A DNA stretch of 64,000 nucleotides from positions 4,278,001 to 4,342,000 of the forward strand of contig NZ_CP051684.1 of the NCBI RefSeq assembly GCF_012849375.1, given 5' to 3'. Of this stretch, positions 31,120-40,685 are shown piece by piece (within the stretch, counting starts at the first letter, position 1; each line of letters begins with the position of its first letter). Origin of the DNA: Duganella dendranthematis. GTDB lineage: Bacteria; Pseudomonadota; Gammaproteobacteria; Burkholderiales; Burkholderiaceae_D. The position numbers were made by a program, and so were the translations under genes. Below the pieces are notes generated by a model. That model was not told the DNA's origin and made no database searches. It was given only the letters and a program-made list of their open reading frames with translations.

Positions 31120-33720
31120 GTGGTTTATTATCTGCCGACGATGCTCTCTGACGCCACCGATGCCACCGATGACCAGCGCGTCCTGCGCGAAGAACAACTG
31201 CGCCGCATGCTGCTGGAGCAGAAGGCCATATTTGATAACGCATCGGTAGGTATCCTGTTCAGCAAATCGCAGGTCATGATGCGCTGTAACGCGCGCATGG
31301 CCGAGATGTTCGGCTACGCGCCGGGCGAGATGGAAGGGCAACACTCATCGGTGGTGTTCGAGTCGACGGATGCTTACGAGGCATTCGGCCATGAGGCGAC
31401 GCCGTTGCTGAGCATCGGTCAGCCATTCGAGCGGCAGGCCTGGCGCTTCAAACGTAAGGATGGCAGCTTGTTCTGGTGCCGCGTGCGCGCCAATGCGGTC
31501 GACTTTGAACATCGCGGCAGCGGCACCATCTGGATCCTGGAAGACGTAACGGACTCGCTGCAAACGCAGATGGAGGTCGAGGCCATCATGACCAACGCCT
31601 CGATGAGCATCCTGTTCACCAAGAACCGCATCATCACCCGCTACAACCGTGGCTTTGCCGAGATGTTCGGCTACGACGAGCACTCGGGCCTGACGCTGCC
31701 GGGCCGCGCGCTGTATCCGTCGCAGGAAGCCTACGACAAGCTGGGCGCCGAAGCCTACCCCTTCCTCTCCATCGGCAAACCGTTCCAGACGGAGATTGAA
31801 ATGCGCCGGTCCGACGGCAGCACGCTGTGGGCGCAACTGATCGGCTACGTGGTCAATCCCGATGATCCGACGCAAGGCACGATCTGGGTGATCGAAGACC
31901 GCACCGAGCAAAAGCGTGCCGAGGAAGCGCTGCGCAACGCACTGCTGGAAAACCAGGCCATCCTGGACAGCGCGGTGCTCGGCATCTCGGTAGTGGAAGG
32001 CGGCTTCAATCTGCGCTGCAACCGCAAGATGGAAGAACTGTTCGGCTACGCGCCGGGCGAGATGAATCACCTGAGTGTGCAGGCCTTCTATGCCGACAAA
32101 GACGCCTGGGAGCAGGCGCGCGCGGCGACGGTGCGCGACTTCCGCGCCGGCCAGGTCAATGTCTCTGAATACGAGTTGGTGCGCAAGGACGGCACCACAT
32201 TCTGGGCGCGCCTGTCGGGCCGCCCGTTCGATCTGGCGGAGAACAGCGGCCGTTCGGTGTGGCTGGTGGACGATATCACCGCCCGGCGCGAGGCGGCGGA
32301 AGCGGTGGCGCGCGCGCGCGACGAGCTGGAATTGCGGGTGCAGGAACGCACCGCCGAACTGGCCGGCGCCAACGCGCAATTGCAGGGCGAGATCGTCGAG
32401 CGCCGTCAGGCCGAGGCGCGTGTGCACCACATGGCGTATCACGACAGCCTGACCGGCCTGCCGAACCGCGCCTTGCTATCGGATCGCCTGGACCGCGCCA
32501 TGCTGGCCGCGCAGCGCTTTGACCGCAAGCTGGCGGTGATGTTCATCGACCTTGACCGCTTCAAGACCATCAACGATTCGCTGGGCCACATGACTGGCGA
32601 CCAACTGCTGAAGGAAGTGGCGAGCCGCTTGTGCCGCGCGGTGCGCGCCAGCGATACGGTGGCGCGGCTGGGCGGTGATGAATTCGTGGTGCTGGTGCCG
32701 GGCATCCGCGCGCCGGAGGAGGCGGGGCAGGTGGCCGAGAAGATCATCGAGGCGCTGGCCGAGAGCTTCCCGCTGGAAGGACGCAACCTGCACATCACGC
32801 CGTCGATCGGCATCTGTGTCTATCCCGACGACGGCGCCGATGTGGAAACGCTGATGCGCAATGCCGACAGCGCCATGTACCACGCCAAGGCCAGCGGCCG
32901 TAACAACCATCAGTTCTTCAAGGAGGCGATGAACCTGACGGCGGCGCGCCACTTCGAGCTGGAGACCAGTCTGCGCGGCGCCCTGGCGGCCGACGAATTC
33001 GAGTTGTACTTCCAGCCCATCATGGACATCGGCACGCGCCGCCTGCATGCGATGGAAGTGCTGCTGCGCTGGCGGAGAGGCGGCAAGGATGGCGAATTGG
33101 TGACGCCGGACCAGTTCATCCCCATCATCGAAGAAAATGGCATGATCGTGCCGATCGGTGAGTGGGTGATACGCCAGGCCTGCAAGCAAAGCATGCTGTG
33201 GCAAAGCCAGGGCATGACGCCGGTGCCGCTGGCGGTCAACCTGTCGGCGCGCCAGTTCATGCATCGCGGCCTGGTGGAGTCGATCCGCGCCATCCTCGAT
33301 GACACCGGCATCGACCCGGCGCTGATCGAATTCGAAATCACTGAAACGGCGCTGATGCAGCACGGCGAACAGACGCTGGAAATCCTCGGCCATATCAACG
33401 CCATGGGCATCCGCCTGTCGATCGACGATTTCGGCACCGGTTATTCGTCGCTGGCCTACCTGAAGCGCTTCCCGGTCAAGAAGATCAAGATCGACCGCGC
33501 CTTCATCAAGGACCTGGAGCAGAGCGCGGAAGACCGCGCCATCGTGGCGGCGATCATCGCGCTGTCGAACAGCCTGCAGCTGTCGGTGGTCGCGGAGGGT
33601 GTGGAGACGGAAGGGCAGTATGCGCTGTTACAGCGGCACGGCTGCCAGTTCGCCCAGGGCTATTTGTTCTCGCAGCCGGTGCCGCACGCGACGGCCCAGC
33701 TGCTGCTGCCGCGCTGCTAG
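31120..33720 (+). CDS. PAS-GGDEF-EAL cyclic-di-GMP signalling protein
   Basis: The 866-residue protein has no membrane helix. It has three PAS domains (about 35-148, 152-268 and 280-393), a coiled-coil (about 395-440), a GGDEF domain with intact RLGGDEFVVL near residue 518, and an EAL domain (about 620-862). The EAL signature is EVLLRW near residue 646, a tolerated variant; the loop DDFGTGYSSL and KIKIDRAFI are intact. It may make and/or break cyclic-di-GMP in response to cytoplasmic signals. An ATG 21 bases downstream (MLSDATDATDD) is an equally possible start; neither has a clear ribosome site. Confidence 0.9.
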   Translation: MVYYLPTMLSDATDATDDQRVLREEQLRRMLLEQKAIFDNASVGILFSKSQVMMRCNARMAEMFGYAPGEMEGQHSSVVFESTDAYEAFGHEATPLLSIGQPFERQAWRFKRKDGSLFWCRVRANAVDFEHRGSGTIWILEDVTDSLQTQMEVEAIMTNASMSILFTKNRIITRYNRGFAEMFGYDEHSGLTLPGRALYPSQEAYDKLGAEAYPFLSIGKPFQTEIEMRRSDGSTLWAQLIGYVVNPDDPTQGTIWVIEDRTEQKRAEEALRNALLENQAILDSAVLGISVVEGGFNLRCNRKMEELFGYAPGEMNHLSVQAFYADKDAWEQARAATVRDFRAGQVNVSEYELVRKDGTTFWARLSGRPFDLAENSGRSVWLVDDITARREAAEAVARARDELELRVQERTAELAGANAQLQGEIVERRQAEARVHHMAYHDSLTGLPNRALLSDRLDRAMLAAQRFDRKLAVMFIDLDRFKTINDSLGHMTGDQLLKEVASRLCRAVRASDTVARLGGDEFVVLVPGIRAPEEAGQVAEKIIEALAESFPLEGRNLHITPSIGICVYPDDGADVETLMRNADSAMYHAKASGRNNHQFFKEAMNLTAARHFELETSLRGALAADEFELYFQPIMDIGTRRLHAMEVLLRWRRGGKDGELVTPDQFIPIIEENGMIVPIGEWVIRQACKQSMLWQSQGMTPVPLAVNLSARQFMHRGLVESIRAILDDTGIDPALIEFEITETALMQHGEQTLEILGHINAMGIRLSIDDFGTGYSSLAYLKRFPVKKIKIDRAFIKDLEQSAEDRAIVAAIIALSNSLQLSVVAEGVETEGQYALLQRHGCQFAQGYLFSQPVPHATAQLLLPRC

Positions 33721-33726
33721 GCTGAA

Positions 33727-34491
33727 TCAGGCGAAGGTGGCGATCACCGGCGTGTGATCCGACGGCTGGTCCCATTTGCGTGGTACGCGATCGATCACGC
33801 AGGCGGTGCAGCGCTGCTTCAATGCGTCCGACAGCAGCAGGTGGTCGATGCGCAGGCCTTTGTTCAGGCGGAAGCCGAGGCCACGATAGTCCCACCAGCT
33901 GTACGATTTATCCGCCTGCTCGAACATGCGGAAGGCGTCGGTCAGGCCGAGGTCCAGCAGACGCTTGAGCTGCGCGCGTTCTTCCGGCGACACATGCACC
34001 ATGCCTTCCCACGCGGCCGGGTCGTGGACGTCGCGGTCTTCCGGCGCGATGTTGTAGTCGCCCACTACCGCCAGCTGCGGATGCTGCGCCGCTTCTTCCT
34101 TGATCCAGTCGTGGAAGGCGTTCAGCCAGGCCATCTTGTATTCGAACTTGTCCGAGCCGACCGCCTGGCCGTTGGGCACGTAGGCACAGACCACGCGCAC
34201 GCCGTCGATGGTGCCGGCGATGATGCGCTGCTGCGGGTCGTCGAATTTCGGGTTGTTCTTGACGATGTCGTGGATCGGCAATCTGGAGATGATGGCCACG
34301 CCGTTATAGGTTTTTTGGCCCGTATACGCCACGTGGTAGCCGGCCGCCTCGATTGCCGCCAGCGGAAACTTGTCGTCCGTCAATTTTGTTTCCTGGATAG
34401 CTAGCACGTCAGTAGGATTTTCCTCTAGCCATTTCATAACGTGCGGCAGTCTTACGTTCAAAGAGTTAACATTCCAAGTAGCTAATTTCAT
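33727..34491 (-). CDS. xth: exodeoxyribonuclease III
   Basis: The 254-residue exonuclease-endonuclease-phosphatase family enzyme starts MKLATWNVNSLNVRLPHVMKW. It has the metal-binding Glu in LAIQETKLTD, the GDYNIAPEDRDVHD catalytic segment and the C-terminal SDHTPV histidine motif. It cuts at abasic sites and removes 3' blocks in base-excision repair. The start at 34491 was chosen because it opens the conserved N-terminal strand; a 24-residue upstream extension has no family support. Confidence 0.95.
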   Translation of the reverse strand: MKLATWNVNSLNVRLPHVMKWLEENPTDVLAIQETKLTDDKFPLAAIEAAGYHVAYTGQKTYNGVAIISRLPIHDIVKNNPKFDDPQQRIIAGTIDGVRVVCAYVPNGQAVGSDKFEYKMAWLNAFHDWIKEEAAQHPQLAVVGDYNIAPEDRDVHDPAAWEGMVHVSPEERAQLKRLLDLGLTDAFRMFEQADKSYSWWDYRGLGFRLNKGLRIDHLLLSDALKQRCTACVIDRVPRKWDQPSDHTPVIATFA

Positions 34492-34891
34492 GTAGTTGTA
34501 CTTTCTAGCAAGTTCATGTGGCTTGCATCTTACAGCATCGAGATTTAACAGATCGATTATCACTTTGCAAACTTGTATGAAAAAACATGAAAAACCCTTC
34601 CTTTAATGGTGTGGCAGGGCCTAAAATGTTGCAAAATATGTGAAATCAAAAAAAAATTGCCAAGACTGTCTCGTCGTTGTCAAAATAGAACTGGAAACCA
34701 AGACAAAATAAGCAAAATAGAAATATACTAGTACAAATTGAGTGGAAAACTTGTGTTTCCCATTAGCAACTAAAACAGCGTAATTTATGTATCTTTTTGT
34801 GTTGTGATGACGCAAGAAATGATACTATACGGAAATTACTTGTGGTTTTTATAGTGAATGGCGCGTGGCGCATTTACAAAGGAATGAAAAA
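34492..34891. other. AT-rich intergenic stretch without recognised genes
   Basis: About 400 bases between the divergent xth gene and the small unknown gene at 34892. From about 34560 to 34850 it is clearly much richer in A and T than the surrounding genome and is full of stop codons. It should contain both promoters. I found no convincing -35/-10 pair, tRNA or strong hairpin. Such tracts are frequent targets of nucleoid proteins. Confidence 0.5.
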
Positions 34892-35302
34892 ATGCGAACT
34901 GCATTTGAGGCATGGGCACAGCGCGATGGCCATATTGTACGCCGTCGTGAAGACAAGCCAGATGAGTATCTGGTCTTCGAAACACAACGCCGCTGGGTAA
35001 TCTGGCAAGCGGCGCTGGAACATGGCAAACCGCCAGGCGGCCGCAAGACCGCTGCGCAGAAGGAAGCTGCCGCCGCTGAAAAGCGCGCTGCTGTTGCTCT
35101 GCAACGTCCACCGGAAATCAACCCTGACGAAGCGGCTGTCCGTAATCAGGTGCTGAACGAGGTGCTGGATGCCTTCTCGACGCTGGGCGGTGAACGCGGC
35201 ATGGACGACATCCTGAAAGTGGTGCAGGGCCTGAAGAAGAAGCAGCAGGAACAGGCCGACGCACCGGTGGCTTCCAAGGTAATGGATCGCCACAACGCCT
35301 GA
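34892..35302 (+). CDS. small basic/charged protein of unknown function
   Basis: The 136-residue protein reads MRTAFEAWAQRDGHIVRRRED at the start, then a tryptophan-rich patch (RRWVIWQAALEHGKPPGG), an Ala/Lys-rich likely helix (about 48-70), and a C-terminal helix with KVVQGLKKKQQEQAD. No signal peptide or membrane helix. I do not recognise the family. The ATG at 34892 has AAAGGA eight bases upstream and was chosen over an ATG 27 bases earlier. It follows an AT-rich island and ends in a hairpin, so it is probably a single-gene unit. Confidence 0.65.
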   Translation: MRTAFEAWAQRDGHIVRRREDKPDEYLVFETQRRWVIWQAALEHGKPPGGRKTAAQKEAAAAEKRAAVALQRPPEINPDEAAVRNQVLNEVLDAFSTLGGERGMDDILKVVQGLKKKQQEQADAPVASKVMDRHNA

Positions 35303-35323
35303 AGTTCAGGCAAGAAGCTGGAA

Positions 35324-35348
35324 GGCGTAAAGTGCAAGGCTTTACGCC
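35324..35348 (+). terminator. hairpin after the unknown gene at 34892
   Basis: GGCGTAAAG (35324-35332) and CTTTACGCC (35340-35348) pair perfectly over a seven-base loop. Only GTTT follows, so termination strength is uncertain. Confidence 0.55.
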
Positions 35349-35418
35349 GTTTGATCAAGCGACTGAAACCGCCAGCGGGCTGCTACACTGGTCTGTATCG
35401 ATATTCCAGAGACAGACC

Positions 35419-35859
35419 ATGTATCTCCGCCCCGCTGCAGCGGTCGCATTGTTCGCCTCATTGGCGGGCTGCGCTTCCCTGACCGAATCCACCGACCAAA
35501 ACGTGCTGGTGCAAACCGTGCTTGATCACCGCGAGATCGCGGGTGTCGGCTGTGTGCTGTACAACGACATGGGCAAATGGTTTGTCACTACGCCGGCGCG
35601 CGTCACGCTGCGCAAGAGCGCGGGACCGCTGCGCATCGACTGCGAGAAGACGGGCAAGGGCTGGGCTTACGAGAAGGTGGATTCCAGGGCGGACGCCAAT
35701 ATCTGGGGCAACCTGGTGTTGACGGCGGGCGTTGGCATCTATGTCGACGCCAACACGGGCGCGGGCTACGACTACCCGTCGATACTGACGGTGGTCATGC
35801 GCCCGGCCCAGGACAAGGAAGACGGGCCGGCGCCGGCAGCCGGCGTGACCCTGTTCTAA
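35419..35859 (+). CDS. putative lipoprotein of unknown function
   Basis: The 146-residue protein has a lipoprotein signal: MYLRPAAAVALFASLAGC with lipobox LAGC and the lipidated Cys18. The mature part contains VGCVLYNDMGKWFVTTPARVTL and a glycine-rich hydrophobic stretch (GNLVLTAGVGIYVDANTGAGYDYP). It resembles small envelope proteins with a C-terminal glycine-rich hydrophobic segment, but the function is unknown. The ATG at 35419 begins the signal peptide. It converges on pepA with one base between the stop codons. Confidence 0.75.
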   Translation: MYLRPAAAVALFASLAGCASLTESTDQNVLVQTVLDHREIAGVGCVLYNDMGKWFVTTPARVTLRKSAGPLRIDCEKTGKGWAYEKVDSRADANIWGNLVLTAGVGIYVDANTGAGYDYPSILTVVMRPAQDKEDGPAPAAGVTLF

Positions 35860-35860
35860 C

Positions 35861-37354
35861 TTAAACGCGATTGATCAGGAAGTTAGACAGCAGCGGCACT
35901 GGACGGCCGGTTGCGCCTTTCGCGCCGCCCGATTTCCATGCGGTGCCGGCGATGTCCAGATGCGCCCAAGTGTACTTGCGGGTGAAGTTCTCCAGGAACG
36001 CCGCCGCCGTGCACGAGGCGCCGCCCGGCGTGCCGATGTTGGCCAGGTCGGCGAAGTTGGACTTCAGCTGCTCGTTGTACTCTTCGCCGATCGGCAGGCG
36101 CCAGGCGGTGTCGCCGGCGTTTTTACCGGCGGCCATGATCTCGTCGGCCAGCGCGTTGTGGACCTCGTCGTCACGGGTAAACAAGCCGCTCTTGTGGTGG
36201 CCCAGGGCGACGATGCAGGCGCCGGTCAGCGTGGCGATGTCGATCACGGCGGCTGGGTTGAAGCGTTCGGCGTAGGTCAGCGCGTCGCACAGCACCAGGC
36301 GGCCTTCGGCGTCGGTGTTCAGGATTTCGATGGTCAGACCGTTCATCGAGGTGACGATGTCGCCCGGCTTGGTGGCGCGGCCCGACGGCATGTTCTCGCA
36401 CGACGCGATCACGCCGATCACGTTCAGCTTCAGGTTCATTTCACCGATGGCGCGGAAGGTGCCCAGCACGGAAGCGGCGCCGCCCATGTCGTACTTCATC
36501 TCGTCCATGCCAGGACCGGCCTTGAGCGAAATGCCGCCGGTGTCGAAGGTGATGCCTTTACCGACCAGCACCACCGGCGCGTCTTTCGGTTTGCCGCCCA
36601 TGTGCTTGATGATGATGAACTTCGGCGGCTGCTCGCTGCCATTGGTCACCGACAGGAAGCTGTTCATCTTCAGCGCTTCCAGCTGTTTGCGGTCCAGCAC
36701 TTCCACGTCGAACTTGTAGTCCTTGCCCAGTTTCTTGGCGGTGTTGGCCAGGTAGGTCGGGGTGCAGACGTTGGCCGACAGGTTGCCCAGTTCCTTGGTC
36801 AGGTCCATGCCGTTGGCGATGGCCACGGCTTGCGCCAGCGCGATCTTGGTATCGGCGTTGCTTGGCACGGCCAAAGCGATTTTCTTGACGCCGGCCGGTG
36901 CCGGATCTTTCTTGCTCTTCTGGCCATCGGTGCGGAAGATCGACTCGTGGGCGCTCTGCACCACGCAGCGGATTGCCCAATTGACGTCACGCTCTTTCAC
37001 TTCAGTGGCTGGCAGTGCGATAATAGCGTCGCTCGTGCCCAGGGTGGAGAACACCTTCAGTGCCGCAGCCACGCCGCCGGCAAAGCTTTTTTCGCTGACG
37101 GTTTCGTCGCTGCCCAGGCCCACCAGCAGCACGCGTTCGGCGCTGGCGCCTTTAACGCCGCGCAGCAGCAGGGTGGTGCCGGCTTTGCCGGTGATGTCGC
37201 CGGACTTGAGCGCGGCCGTGATTTCACCAGCGCCGTCCAGCGCCTTGGCAGCTTGCGACAGCTTTTTGTTCTCGAAGACCGCGACAGCGATCACGCCGGC
37301 TTTGGCCGTAGCGATGGTGTTTTTTGTGTCGAATGCTTTTATGCTAAAGTCCAT
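35861..37354 (-). CDS. pepA: leucyl aminopeptidase PepA
   Basis: The 497-residue M17 aminopeptidase has the two-metal active site in the C-terminal half: [14 protein letters not shown] (lysine and aspartate ligands), [11 protein letters not shown] and the signature [14 protein letters not shown]. It removes N-terminal residues from peptides in the cytoplasm; in some bacteria PepA also binds DNA. It is divergent from lptF with 85 bases between them, the common arrangement in proteobacteria. Confidence 0.96.
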   Translation of the reverse strand: MDFSIKAFDTKNTIATAKAGVIAVAVFENKKLSQAAKALDGAGEITAALKSGDITGKAGTTLLLRGVKGASAERVLLVGLGSDETVSEKSFAGGVAAALKVFSTLGTSDAIIALPATEVKERDVNWAIRCVVQSAHESIFRTDGQKSKKDPAPAGVKKIALAVPSNADTKIALAQAVAIANGMDLTKELGNLSANVCTPTYLANTAKKLGKDYKFDVEVLDRKQLEALKMNSFLSVTNGSEQPPKFIIIKHMGGKPKDAPVVLVGKGITFDTGGISLKAGPGMDEMKYDMGGAASVLGTFRAIGEMNLKLNVIGVIASCENMPSGRATKPGDIVTSMNGLTIEILNTDAEGRLVLCDALTYAERFNPAAVIDIATLTGACIVALGHHKSGLFTRDDEVHNALADEIMAAGKNAGDTAWRLPIGEEYNEQLKSNFADLANIGTPGGASCTAAAFLENFTRKYTWAHLDIAGTAWKSGGAKGATGRPVPLLSNFLINRV

Positions 37355-37439
37355 TTGATTCTCCGTGTCGTGTACGTACTTAAAACTTGTGGTCCCGTAT
37401 AGCGTATATATGGGCCAAACTACCGAATTATAATCTTCA

Positions 37440-38561
37440 ATGATCTTTCAACGCGCCCTACGACGAGAAATGGCCAGTGCTGCCGGGGCCACCTTCACAG
37501 TGCTGTTCAGTATCAGCGTCACCTGGACCCTGATCGGGGTCCTCGGCAAAGCCGCCGGCGGCAAAGCCGCTTCGGGTGACGTCATCGCGTTGATCGCTTT
37601 CGCCGTGCTGAATTATCTGCCAACTCTCGTTATCCTCACCAGCTTTATTTCAGTGCTGATGGTGGTCACACGGACCTACCGCGATTCCGAAATGGTGGTG
37701 TGGTTTGCCTCGGGTATGAGCCTGCTGCGCTGGATACGGCCGGTACTCACTTTCGGCCTGCCGCTGGTGCTGATCACCGCCGGCCTGAGTTTCGTCGCCA
37801 CCCCGTGGGCCAAGCAGAAAAGTATGGAATACGTGGAGCGCTTTGAAAAACGCGAGGATCTGCAGAAAGTCTCGCCTGGCCAGTTCAAGGAATCGGCAGC
37901 CGCCAACCGCATCTTCTTCGTCGAAGGCGTGGCCGGCAAATCGGCCGTGGTGCAGAACGTCTTTGTGAATACGACCGATGCCCGCGGCGACGCCGTCATC
38001 GTCGCGCGCGAGGGCGTGATCAACACCGGGCCGAAAGGCGAGCGTTATCTGGTGCTGAAGAACGGCCGCCGTTATCAGGGCACGCCGGGCAAGGCCGACT
38101 TCCAGACCATGGAGTTCGACAGCTACAGCATGCGCGTCACGCAACAGACGCAGGAACTGGAGTCCGATCACGAAGCAGTCGCTCTGCCGACCATGGATTT
38201 GCTCAAGCAAACCGGCAGCGTGGCGCGCGCGGAGCTGTTGTGGCGCATCGCCCAGCCGCTCACCTGCCTGGTGCTGATTCTGCTGGCGGTGCCGCTGGGC
38301 TTCGTCAATCCGCGCGCGGGCAGCTCGGCCAATTTGATTATCGCGCTGCTGGTGTTCTTCAGCTATAGCAACTTCGTCAAACTGGTCGAGGCCAGCGTCA
38401 AGCAGGGCCAGTTCAGCTTCGGACTGTCGTGGTGGCCGCTGCACGTGGCGGCGCTGCTGGTCGTGTTTGGCCTATTCGCCTGGCGACTGAATCTGAATCA
38501 CCGCTACCACCCGCTGGCGGTGTTGGCCGCGTACAAGCGTTCGCGTAACAAGAAAGACTGA
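37440..38561 (+). CDS. lptF: LPS export ABC transporter permease LptF
   Basis: The 373-residue YjgP/YjgQ-family protein begins [23 protein letters not shown]. It has three N-terminal helices, a periplasmic jellyroll-like domain (about 125-265) and three C-terminal helices. With LptG and the LptB ATPase (not in this window) it extracts lipopolysaccharide from the inner membrane. It is followed by lptG after four bases. Confidence 0.95.
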   Translation: MIFQRALRREMASAAGATFTVLFSISVTWTLIGVLGKAAGGKAASGDVIALIAFAVLNYLPTLVILTSFISVLMVVTRTYRDSEMVVWFASGMSLLRWIRPVLTFGLPLVLITAGLSFVATPWAKQKSMEYVERFEKREDLQKVSPGQFKESAAANRIFFVEGVAGKSAVVQNVFVNTTDARGDAVIVAREGVINTGPKGERYLVLKNGRRYQGTPGKADFQTMEFDSYSMRVTQQTQELESDHEAVALPTMDLLKQTGSVARAELLWRIAQPLTCLVLILLAVPLGFVNPRAGSSANLIIALLVFFSYSNFVKLVEASVKQGQFSFGLSWWPLHVAALLVVFGLFAWRLNLNHRYHPLAVLAAYKRSRNKKD

Positions 38562-38565
38562 TCGC

Positions 38566-39735
38566 ATGAAAATCCTGCAACGCTATTTCGCGGTCTCGAT
38601 ACTGCAAGCGGTGGCCTTTGTGCTGGTGGCGTTTTTGGCGCTGCAAGCGTTCATGGACCTGACCGGCGAACTGCCTTCGGTGGGCAAGAATGGCTATGCG
38701 ATCCAGTACGCCTTCCTATATGTGGTGGCGCAGCTGCCCAGTCATGTGTATGAAGTGATGCCGCTGGCGGCGCTGATCGGCACCATCTACACCATGGCGC
38801 AGTTTGCGGCGACGTCGGAATTCACCATCATGCGCGCGTCCAGCATGTCGACCGGCATGGTGGCGTGGATGCTGGTCAAAATTGGATTTGTGCTGGTGAT
38901 TATCACCTTCATCTTCGGCGAGTTGATTACGCCGCGTACCGCGCCGATCGCCGAGAAGATCCGACTGAGCGCGCGCGGCGCCGCCATCTCGACCGAATTC
39001 CGTTCCGGCCTGTGGACCAAGGATATCGTCAAGGCCGACGGCATGACCGGCGAGGTCATTGGCTCGCGCTTCTTCAACGTGCGCCAGGTGAAGCCGGACG
39101 GCACGCTGATCGGCGTCAAGCTGTACGAATTCGACACCAACTTCCGCCTGCGCTCCATCACGCTGGCCAAGACTGGCACCTTTCAAGGCAATAACAAGTG
39201 GCTGCTGAGCGATGTGACGGAAAACCTGTTCAGCAATCCGCGGCTGATCAAGCCGGGCGCCGAGGCCAACCTGGAGAACAACTTCGCGCAGGAATCGGGC
39301 ATGATCGAGACCCGTCACAGCGCCACCAGGGATCTGCTGTCGGAGATTACGCCGAAGATCCTGGCGGTGGCCGGCTCCGATCCGGACCGCATGTCGGCCT
39401 CCGAACTGGCGGTGTACACCCGCCACCTGCAGGAGAACAAGCAGGAGACCGAGCGCTTCAAGATCGCGTTCTGGAAAAAGCTGTTCGACCCGCTGACCAT
39501 CTTCGTGCTGATGGCGCTGGCCCTGCCGTTCGGCTACCTGCACACGCGTAGCGGTGGCGTGAGCCTGAAAATCTTCGTCGGGATTATGATCGGCGTCAGC
39601 TTCCAGCTGGTGAATGCACTGTTCTCGCACCTGGGTGTGCTAAGCACCTGGCCGGCGATTGTGACGGCGATTGCCCCGAGTATGTTGTTCCTGCTGCTGG
39701 CGCTGGGCGCCTTGTGGTGGGTGGAGAGACACTGA
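38566..39735 (+). CDS. lptG: LPS export ABC transporter permease LptG
   Basis: The 389-residue partner of LptF has the same layout of 3+3 membrane helices around a periplasmic domain. Family-like segments include LQRYFAVSILQAVAFVLVAFLAL, EVMPLAALIGTIYTMAQFAATSEFTIMRASSMS and FWKKLFDPLTIFVLMALALPFGYLHTR. It lies four bases after lptF. Its stop codon shares one base with the start of the cbiX-like gene. Confidence 0.95.
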   Translation: MKILQRYFAVSILQAVAFVLVAFLALQAFMDLTGELPSVGKNGYAIQYAFLYVVAQLPSHVYEVMPLAALIGTIYTMAQFAATSEFTIMRASSMSTGMVAWMLVKIGFVLVIITFIFGELITPRTAPIAEKIRLSARGAAISTEFRSGLWTKDIVKADGMTGEVIGSRFFNVRQVKPDGTLIGVKLYEFDTNFRLRSITLAKTGTFQGNNKWLLSDVTENLFSNPRLIKPGAEANLENNFAQESGMIETRHSATRDLLSEITPKILAVAGSDPDRMSASELAVYTRHLQENKQETERFKIAFWKKLFDPLTIFVLMALALPFGYLHTRSGGVSLKIFVGIMIGVSFQLVNALFSHLGVLSTWPAIVTAIAPSMLFLLLALGALWWVERH

Positions 39736-40106
39736 TGACCCAACGCGCACTGATTTTGTTTGCCCATGGCGCCCGCGCCGAATCGTGGGCGGCGCCGTTC
39801 GAGCGCTTGCGCGACCTGACCCAGGCGCGCGAGCCGGGTGTACGCGTGCAGCTGGCGTACCTGGAATTGATGTCGCCGCGTTTGCCGGATGTGGCGGCGG
39901 CGCTGGTTGCCGACGGCATTGTCGACATCACCGTGGTGCCCGTATTCCTGGGACAGGGCGGCCATGTGCTGCGCGACCTGCCGCTAATGATCGACGAACT
40001 GCGCATCGCCTATCCGCAAGCCGCCATCAAGGTGGTGGAGGCGGCTGGCGAGAATGCGGCGGTGCTCAATGCGCTGTCGGATTACTGCGTCAGCGCGCTG
40101 TCCTGA
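39735..40106 (+). CDS. short CbiX/SirB-type sirohydrochlorin chelatase
   Basis: The 123-residue single-domain protein has the two class II chelatase metal histidines: His11 in LILFAHGARAESW and His77 in VVPVFLGQGGHVLRDLP. Small CbiX proteins insert cobalt or iron into sirohydrochlorin. No cobalamin genes are nearby, while SUMT and the sirohaem enzyme CysI are encoded 7-12 kb away, so an iron chelatase role in sirohaem synthesis is plausible. The start at 39735 overlaps the lptG stop (TGATG). Its last 25 bases overlap the convergent downstream gene. Confidence 0.85.
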   Translation: MTQRALILFAHGARAESWAAPFERLRDLTQAREPGVRVQLAYLELMSPRLPDVAAALVADGIVDITVVPVFLGQGGHVLRDLPLMIDELRIAYPQAAIKVVEAAGENAAVLNALSDYCVSALS

Positions 40107-40594
40107 TTCACGCGCCGCCAGACTGACAGCGGAATCTGTCCGTCCGGCCGCGCCGGGACGCGGTAGCTCAGTTCATCCCCTTTCAATTCGTAGCGGCGTT
40201 CCTGCCGCGTGCCTTCCCAATTTGAAAACGCCGCGCTCTCGATGACGAATGTCAGCGTGCGCGAAGGCTCGTCGATCGTCAGACGGCCGAAGTGCGTACT
40301 CGATCCCTCAACGGTGGCGCGGAACTCCTGTTCGCTGCCGCTCTTTTTGTCGCCGCTGGCGAAGCGCGGGCGGCCCTGCTGGTAGATCTGCACAGTGTAG
40401 CGGCCTTCGCTATCGATCATCATCAAACCGCTGGGGGCATCTCCGTAATCGTGCAGGCGCGCGCCGTCGGGCAGCAAGCGATCGGCTGCCACCAGAGTCC
40501 AGGTGCCGGCCAGCGGGAAGGGCTGGGCAGCCATCGCAGCCTGGTGCGCGGGCACCCACATCATCAGACAAAACAGACGGTTCAAGATTTTCAT
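40082..40594 (-). CDS. exported lipocalin-like domain protein
   Basis: The 170-residue protein has a signal peptide (MKILNRLFCLMMWVPAHQAAMA, cut near residue 22) and a beta-rich body starting with LAGTWTLVAADRLLPDGARLHDYG, followed by GLMMIDSEGRYTVQIY. The GTW start and strand pattern match the lipocalin-like domain found in many small secreted proteins that may bind hydrophobic ligands. The ligand is unknown. It is divergent from the LysR-family gene at 40686, which is a candidate regulator. Its 3' end overlaps the cbiX-like gene by 25 bases. Confidence 0.75.
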   Translation of the reverse strand: MKILNRLFCLMMWVPAHQAAMAAQPFPLAGTWTLVAADRLLPDGARLHDYGDAPSGLMMIDSEGRYTVQIYQQGRPRFASGDKKSGSEQEFRATVEGSSTHFGRLTIDEPSRTLTFVIESAAFSNWEGTRQERRYELKGDELSYRVPARPDGQIPLSVWRRVNQDSALTQ

Positions 40595-40669
40595 CGCATC
40601 TTCCTTTCAAATAAAGACACGATAGCCGTGAACGCGGATGCGCAAAATTAGCAAAACCTGCGCGGAATA

Positions 40670-40685
40670 TGTGCATAATTGCACA
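40670..40685. promoter_or_regulatory. palindrome abutting the LysR-family start codon
   Basis: TGTGCA-TAAT-TGCACA lies immediately before the ATG at 40686, in the divergent region between the lipocalin-like gene and the regulator. It also includes CATAAT (40674-40679), which as a -10 would place the start of transcription on or next to the ATG. A LysR operator and/or a leaderless promoter are possible. Confidence 0.45.

Noticed and set aside
29434..31344. A 636-codon minus-strand open frame opposite actP
   Set aside because: His/Arg/Gln-rich composition and complete overlap with a conserved symporter gene indicate a shadow frame.
33055..33070. EVL in place of EAL considered as a dead phosphodiesterase
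   Set aside because: EVL is a common working variant and the rest of the motifs (DDFGTGYSSL, KIKIDRAF) are intact, so loss of activity is not supported.
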